Source of the DNA: Glandiceps talaboti
Taxonomy: Eukaryota > Hemichordata > Enteropneusta > Spengelidae
DNA: 64,000 nt
Reading direction: 5' to 3'
NCBI RefSeq assembly: GCF_964340395.1
Contig: NC_135561.1
Span: forward strand, 671,001 to 735,000
Each line of letters starts with the position of its first letter. Position 1 is the stretch's first letter. The translations under genes were made by a program, and so were the position numbers. A model generated the notes under the pieces. That model had not been told where the DNA came from, ran no database searches, and saw only the letters and a list, made by a program, of their open reading frames with translations. This document shows positions 60,785 to 64,000 of the stretch, one piece after another.

Positions 60785-62325
60785 CATTGAATTGGTGTGT
60801 GAAAAATCTCACCAAACACATTGAGGAACAAGGTTAACTTAACAAAGATGTGCAATGATAAAGGAGATTTTTGAATGTCTGTGTTGAGATGTCAGTAGTC
60901 TGTTGAGATACATTTATAGTGATATTCCTTCCTGTTAGAAGCACAAACAACTTAACAACAAAATCCTTTGTCATCTGTTGTGTGAAGCACAAAAACTTGA
61001 CAGCGAAAACTAGTTTGGGCATTTTCCAGTATTATTATAAAAGTCAATGCACAATTTGTAATTCCTTCCTTCTACTTCTGATTCTTCATTCTTTTGACTC
61101 CTCACTTTACTTAGTTCAATCTTCAGTTTCCTTGATTTTAAATAATTTTTAAACAGGTTGCAAATTCAGTTATGGTTTGAGCTGATTTACTGAAGAACTT
61201 TGAACACTTAAAACTACATGTAGTCAATCACCAATCCCAGACATGTCAGGCTAGACATGGATGTCAAAATAAACATATATTTAGCAGCTGTTACCTGGTT
61301 GTAAATGAATGTTTTAGTATGTGTCAAAGGAAAGCGGATTGTATATTGTTCAGATCCATTTACCTGTCAGCATGGCATTTTGCCCAGTGTATACAAATGA
61401 TACATTTTTACGTGAAAAAATATTTCACCCAATTAAAATCACACATACACCTTTTTTTACCAGTTTATTTTGAAAATAAGCATGAACAATCATTGACAGT
61501 TTACCCAATTACCTAGAACAGGAATGTGTTTGTTATGTACACAAGTGCACTCAATAGTTTACAGCAATGCAAGTTTCTGTCTAGTAGACTGGCCACTTTA
61601 CATTTCTGATCCATGAAATCTATTGTTTACAGCGATATTGACAAGTTTGGCTCTTTCTCCAGACAAAAACACCTGTCATTCAAAACTTGAGTGTATATTT
61701 AAATAAATGATTGCATGAAATGCGTATTGACAAATGTATTCATAGTGGTATAGTCAGCAGTATAGTGGATTGTAATGAGTAGTAGGACACGTCTTTTAAA
61801 CAGTTTACTGTAGTCAGAGTAATGTAATCAGTTCCTCTTCTATATTCACCGTACCTCAGTTAAAAATCAATATATAGTACAGTAGACAGACATACGTCAT
61901 GTACAAAAAAACTAAGTGGGTTAGTAATGAAAGGATTTAGACAAGTGAAATGTGTCGCTTACATGTATATAATTGTCTATTGATTTCCATGGGTCTACAG
62001 AATAGACTGTCACCTTATAAATTTGGTCAGTCTAGATACACTGCTTCATAGTCTATGTACACAGGACTACTTGATCAACCTAGAGGTATAATTGGGGACC
62101 TGATAGGACAGATATTGCTATATGAAGGTTTGCTCCTATGTGCTTACAGAGGCTGCAGTGGACTTTATACTTACTGGCATGGTGAAGAAGTATAAAGGCT
62201 GTTGTGCCATTATTGATCTGTGCCAGGGGTAATAATTGCAGCTGTCTGAGAAAATGCTATATGAATATATTAGTTAGTATTCAGATATCACTTGAAAAGT
62301 CATCTTTTGTTTATTTTTACCACAG
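60785..62325. other. 3' part of the 5.1-kb syndecan intron
   Basis: AT-rich non-coding sequence after the transposon; ends with the acceptor TTTATTTTTACCACAG. Nothing else recognised. Confidence 0.55.
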
Positions 62326-62590
62326 CCTTTTGTCACAACTACAAAAGCCACAGTTACAGAGAGTGAAGATAAGAACAAGGTGCCGGAGGTAGAAGACGAG
62401 ATTACAGTTGAACCTGGTGATAAATCAACAACCATGTCCAATGAACTTGGACCAGGTTACAAGGGAGATGTAGAGTTCAGTACGGGACCACCAAATGCAC
62501 TGGATCCATTAAATTCAATTGAAGGAGAAACAGACAAACAGTCAACATCATTCATGGGCTTACTGTTCTCAAATCCAGCTATACTTGCAG
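62326..62590 (+). CDS. sdc: Syndecan juxtamembrane ectodomain exon
   Basis: A 265-bp exon (88 codons plus one base) with acceptor TTTATTTTTACCACAG and donor GCAG|GTCAGT. It enters in phase 0 and leaves in phase 1. The peptide starts PFVTTTKATVTESED, continues acidic (VEDEITVEPGD), and ends SFMGLLFSNPAILA plus one base. In syndecans the ectodomain ends with an ILAA or VLAA-type motif directly before the membrane helix, and the exon boundary falls at this place. A following exon starting CN would give Ala and continue into the helix. The transmembrane and cytoplasmic exon, with its conserved C-terminal PDZ-binding end, is not in the remaining 1.4 kb and must lie beyond the window. This is the most diagnostic of the three exons. 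Confidence 0.82.
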
Positions 62591-62689
62591 GTCAGTGTTT
62601 TGTCTTGTACATCTTATGAAAGTATAAAGTATTGTGTAAAACCCACTTCAATACATGTGTAAATCTTGGATTATTATGGCCACAAGAGG

Positions 62690-62860
62690 GCTTAAATACC
62701 AGGGTTTCAAACCCAGGTTATTTCATCAGTCAAGCCATAAGGACTACATAAGATTTTTCTTCTATTCTGGACCAAATTCATATATAGTTCTACCAGACAA
62801 CTGTTTTTTCACACCTAATTTTTAATCCAACACCAAACTAGGCCTTGAAACTTGTAGTTA
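62690..62860 (+). repeat. Unnamed dispersed repeat, copy in the last intron
   Basis: It shares an ordered set of blocks with 16650-16800 (minus), 27455-27535 and 31300-31445: CATAAGGA.TACATA, ATTC(T/A)GGACC, ACCAGACAACT, TTCACACCTAATTTTTAATCC and AACTAGGCCTTG. The copies are diverged. No terminal structure is evident. Confidence 0.5.
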
Positions 62861-63114
62861 CCACTATAGTGGACACTAATCAGTGAATTTAGAAAGAGGA
62901 TGAAACACCTTTGTTCACTGTTTAGGAAGAGAACAGAGTAAGAATGTAAGAAGTGTACTTCTAAAGTATACATGATGCATTATGTATTTGGAAGAACCAA
63001 CACAGTACATTATACTTTCTCTCTATGTGAATTACTGGGGTAGGAGAAATTTTATGAATGTTGTGGCACGATTTGGTCTTGATTTCCCATTGAAACATTA
63101 ACATCACTGTTCCA

Positions 63115-63296
<182 letters not shown>

Positions 63297-64000
63297 CTCT
63301 AGAATATTACTGTAGTGTAACTATTCAGCAAGGTTTATACTCAGTGCAAAGATCTATTAGTCAGAAACTAAATATTATATAGTGTGTGTGTGTATATATA
63401 TATATATGAAGTAGACCTCTGAGGTGTAAAACTAGTCAAAGATTCAAGCTGTGTTTGTACTCAATATTACTGACTATATATTGACAGAAACAGGGCAAAA
63501 TTAATGATGAGTGTTGTATGTTTTGTGAGGGGAGGATTCGATTAGTTGTGTAACAACTACTTCCATACCCTTTTCCCTAATAACATGTTTATGTATATAC
63601 ATAAGGATATTTTGTTCTGTCCTGTAATCAAATTTTTTGTACGGGGAATAAATTATTATTAAATTACTACTGATAATGTATATTGCTACAACTACTCAGC
63701 TACAAGGGTTATGCACTGTGCAAAGAGCATGGCCAGATCCATTGATCAGAAAACAGAATTTGATGACAGTAGCATATACTGTGACATGATTGAAATACAA
63801 AAAAACATAGTCAATCCTGTAACAAGATTTATTCTACACCCTTGAGATGGTATCAATAATACCTTAAGACCATGATAAATTAGGTAGCCTTTCAAATGTT
63901 TCGACTTAATGAATACAGTGTATATGTATCGTATGTAGTTTATGAAATGTTAACTTAATGAAAACAGTGTATATGCATCGTATGTAGTCTGTGAAATGTT
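63297..64000. other. Start of the intron before the expected membrane exon
   Basis: AT-rich with a short (TA)n at about 63391 and the 49-bp repeat at the edge. No frame here encodes a membrane helix followed by a basic cytoplasmic tail, so the last syndecan exon lies further on. Confidence 0.5.
63904..64000. repeat. 49-bp tandem repeat running to the window edge
   Basis: ACTTAATGAAAACAGTGTAT, ATGCATCGTATGTAGTCTGT, GAAATGTT occurs twice with few differences. The array may continue past position 64000. Confidence 0.8.

Noticed and set aside
58049-61140. AATAAGGAAACT at 58055, with inverted partners at 58340 and 61125, as alternative transposon ends
   Set aside because: Only about 12 bp match and they lack the TA target duplication. 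The 25-bp ends at 58199 and 60758 explain the element better.

Overview
The window is animal nuclear DNA: AT-rich, intron-scale and largely non-coding. It carries three small coding exons with GT-AG borders and consistent phases, many CA/GT and tetranucleotide microsatellites, about two dozen tandem arrays, a tRNA-derived SINE and several DNA transposons. The dense TACATGTA-type motifs, the Helentron-like elements and an intact pogo/Tigger-type transposase suggest a marine invertebrate (lophotrochozoan or hemichordate-like). The sequence does not let me name the species.

Host gene. One gene is supported on the + strand: a syndecan, the transmembrane heparan-sulfate proteoglycan. Three consecutive ectodomain exons lie at 32195-32393 (acidic, with Ser-Gly glycosaminoglycan sites), 57132-57226 (Pro/Lys/Thr-rich stalk) and 62326-62590 (juxtamembrane part ending in an ILA motif just before the expected membrane helix). 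Phases are 0/1, 1/0 and 0/1. The signal-peptide exon would lie upstream, and the membrane/cytoplasmic exon should lie just beyond position 64000. On this reading most of the window is intron 1 (at least the part up to 32194), a 24.7-kb intron (32394-57131) and a 5.1-kb intron (57227-62325).

Mobile DNA. A complete pogo/Tigger-like transposon (58199-60782) with TA target duplication, 25-bp terminal inverted repeats and an uninterrupted transposase sits in the 5.1-kb intron, about 160 bp after a 25-bp satellite. Two related elements at 38810-41268 and 44929-48312 have the end structure of Helentron (Helitron2)-type elements: an 11-bp asymmetric inverted repeat plus a 3' terminal hairpin. They carry different internal filler, and the second is interrupted by a 1.5-kb hAT-like insertion (46254-47740). 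Smaller elements are a tRNA-SINE at 10778-11080, a 5'-truncated relative at 36885, a MITE family (17650-17810 and 15269-15458), fold-back repeats at 9557-9747, 55610-55692 and 13529-13613, and an unnamed dispersed repeat of about 120 bp with at least four copies.

Tandem repeats. Minisatellites with units of 22, 25/50, 32, 33, 36, 40, 41, 43, 50, 57, 60 and 84 bp fill much of 16-28 kb, 33-36 kb, 49-52 kb and 57-58 kb. Those with units divisible by three keep several reading frames open and create repetitive pseudo-proteins that should not be annotated as genes. Apart from syndecan and the transposase I see no other credible protein gene, no rRNA and no canonical functional tRNA.
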